Source of the DNA: Flavobacterium sp. | GTDB taxonomy: Bacteria; Bacteroidota; Bacteroidia; Flavobacteriales; Flavobacteriaceae | Assembly: GCA_003449615.1 (NCBI GenBank) | Contig: DMHA01000392.1 | Span: forward strand, 1-5,300 | Length of the DNA: 5,300 bases | Direction: 5' to 3' | Shown here: positions 3,841 through 5,300 of the stretch, one piece after another | Numbering within the stretch: position 1 is the first letter of the stretch | Layout of the letters: each line of letters opens with the position of its first letter | The notes under the pieces: generated by a model | What the model saw: only the letters and a program-made list of their open reading frames with translations | What the model was told of the DNA's origin: nothing | The model's database searches: none | Program-made: the position numbers and the translations under genes

Positions 3841-5300
3841 ATGGAAAAGTACGTTATCAAAAGGAACGGAGATTACAAACCGTTTGAAAGTTTCAAAATT
3901 GAAGATGCCATCACAAAAAGTTTTAAAAGTGCCACCACAGCATTTGACGAAAGTGTTTTTGAAAGTGTTATTGAAGGATTGCAATCCAAAGAAACTTGGG
4001 CTGTCGAGGAAATTCAGGATTTAATCGAAAAAAGTCTTTTTGAAAAACAGTATTTTGAGGTAATGCGTTCCTTTATGTTGTATCGCCACACCCGAAAATT
4101 GCAGCGTGAACACGTCGAAGGCATCAATGAAGATACGACTTATGTTGACAGCTCGCAAACCATTGCCGAATATATAGAACAAACCGATTGGCGCATCAAT
4201 GCCAATGCAAATACTTCTTATTCTAACGCTGGTTTGGTCAATAATGTGGCTGGAAAAATCATTGCCAATTATTGGTTGGACAAAGTGTACACCAAAGAAG
4301 AAGGGTATGCTCATAGAAACGGCGACATCCACATTCACGATTTGGATTGTTTGACAGGCTATTGCGCGGGTTGGAGTTTGCGTGTTTTGCTTAACGAAGG
4401 CTTTAACGGAGTTCGGGGGCGTGTAGAAAGCAAAGCACCATCGCATTTCAGGGAAGCTTTGGGACAAATGGCCAATTTTCTTGGAATTTTGCAAAGCGAA
4501 TGGGCCGGCGCTCAAGCGTTCAGTTCGTTTGACACCTATTTAGCTCCTTATGTTTTCAAGGATAATTTATCGTTTGACGATGTGTTGAAAGCCGTTCGTA
4601 GTTTTGTCTATAATTTGAATGTTCCTGCACGTTGGGGACAATCGCCTTTCACCAATATCACCCTAGATTGGATGGTTCCCGAAGATTTGAAAACCCAAAT
4701 CCCAACGAAAAATGATCTTCATTTTTTTGAAAACAATTTCAATCAAGAACTTTTGGCAAGAGCCAAAGAAAGAGGAGTTGAGAAAGTAACCGATTTGCGT
4801 TATGAGCATTTTCAAAAAGAAATGAACCTCATCAACAAAGCCTATTATACCGTAATGACGGAAGGCGATGCCAACGGACAACCTTTTACTTTCCCAATTC
4901 CAACGGTAAATATCACCGAAGAATTCGATTGGGATGGAGAAAATACCGATTTACTTTTCGAAAATACAGCAAAAATAGGTTCTTCTTATTTTCAAAATTT
5001 CATTGGAAGCCAATACAAATTAGACGAAAACGGCAATAAAATAGAAAACGAAAATGCTTATAAACCCAATGCGGTTCGAAGTATGTGTTGCCGTTTGCAA
5101 CTCGATTTGCGCGAACTATTGAAACGCGGAAATGGACTTTTTGGAAGTGCCGAAATGACAGGAAGTATTGGCGTTGTGACTATCAATATGGCTCGATTGG
5201 GCTATTTATATAGAGGAAACAAGGAAGAACTGTACAAACAATTGGACAAATTATTATACATTTCAAAATCGACTTTGGAGAAAAAACGGGTATTCATTCA
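3841..5300 (+). CDS. nrdD: Anaerobic (class III) ribonucleoside-triphosphate reductase NrdD, partial (3' end beyond window)
   Basis: NrdD reduces ribonucleotides to deoxyribonucleotides without oxygen, using a glycyl radical made by the radical-SAM activase NrdG. The visible 486 codons start with an ATP-cone allosteric domain (about 1-90: VIKRNGDYKPFE, then the helix around ESLFEKQYF-like residues 64-74 and MLYRHTRKLQRE). The catalytic barrel follows, with NAGLVNNVAGKI (129-140), HRNGDIHIHDLD (158-169), C175 in GYCAGWSL, ESKAPSHFREALGQ (196-209), WAGAQAFSSFDTYLAPYVF (221-239), the finger-loop cysteines C416-C417 in RSMCCRLQLD, and GLFGSAEMTGSIGVVTIN (432-449). C175 and one of C416/C417 correspond to the known substrate-reducing cysteines. 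The glycyl-radical region and zinc site are beyond the right edge. No other ATG occurs between the in-frame stop at 3760 and this start, which fixes the N-terminus. There is no Shine-Dalgarno site. nrdG is not in view and probably lies downstream. Confidence 0.96.
   Translation, partial: MEKYVIKRNGDYKPFESFKIEDAITKSFKSATTAFDESVFESVIEGLQSKETWAVEEIQDLIEKSLFEKQYFEVMRSFMLYRHTRKLQREHVEGINEDTTYVDSSQTIAEYIEQTDWRINANANTSYSNAGLVNNVAGKIIANYWLDKVYTKEEGYAHRNGDIHIHDLDCLTGYCAGWSLRVLLNEGFNGVRGRVESKAPSHFREALGQMANFLGILQSEWAGAQAFSSFDTYLAPYVFKDNLSFDDVLKAVRSFVYNLNVPARWGQSPFTNITLDWMVPEDLKTQIPTKNDLHFFENNFNQELLARAKERGVEKVTDLRYEHFQKEMNLINKAYYTVMTEGDANGQPFTFPIPTVNITEEFDWDGENTDLLFENTAKIGSSYFQNFIGSQYKLDENGNKIENENAYKPNAVRSMCCRLQLDLRELLKRGNGLFGSAEMTGSIGVVTINMARLGYLYRGNKEELYKQLDKLLYISKSTLEKKRVFI

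Noticed and set aside
4021..4515. 164-codon minus-strand open frame inside nrdD (likewise 4663-4881)
   Set aside because: It is antisense to the conserved NrdD barrel motifs, and its own translation shows no domain pattern.

Overview
The window looks like ordinary chromosomal DNA from a member of the Bacteroidota, most likely Flavobacterium or a close relative. The support is the AT-rich, A-rich intergenic sequence, two clear Bacteroidetes-type -7 promoter boxes (TAnnTTTG), A-rich leaders in place of Shine-Dalgarno sites, and protein sequences that read as Flavobacteriia orthologs. I see no mobile element, CRISPR array, tRNA, rRNA or defence system.

Layout. Positions 1-533 (minus) hold most of lipB, the octanoyltransferase of lipoate synthesis; its C-terminus lies beyond the left edge. 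Positions 534-826 are a non-coding mosaic: the lipB promoter and leader, a dispersed-repeat fragment, a 9-nt tandem repeat, and one copy of a repeat element ending in a 46-bp perfect palindrome. Positions 827-1585 (minus) encode a putative lipoprotein of unknown function. Positions 1586-1888 separate that gene from the divergent lysS and hold a second copy of the repeat element with a different hairpin, a heptad tandem repeat and the lysS promoter. Positions 1889-3598 (plus) encode class II lysyl-tRNA synthetase with an extra C-terminal domain of about 68 residues. Positions 3599-3840 hold a near-perfect palindrome, a strong intrinsic terminator, an FNR-type palindrome and a weak promoter candidate. 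Positions 3841-5300 (plus) hold the first 486 codons of nrdD, the anaerobic (class III) ribonucleotide reductase, which runs off the right edge.

The genes do not form one pathway. lipB and lysS are housekeeping genes, each with its own promoter. nrdD is isolated from lysS by a terminator and appears to have its own oxygen- or redox-responsive control, which suggests the organism can make deoxyribonucleotides without oxygen. The most interesting structure is non-coding: two copies of an element that share an identical 36-bp block and a short hairpin-proximal motif but carry unrelated hairpins. They flank the lipoprotein gene in the same orientation.
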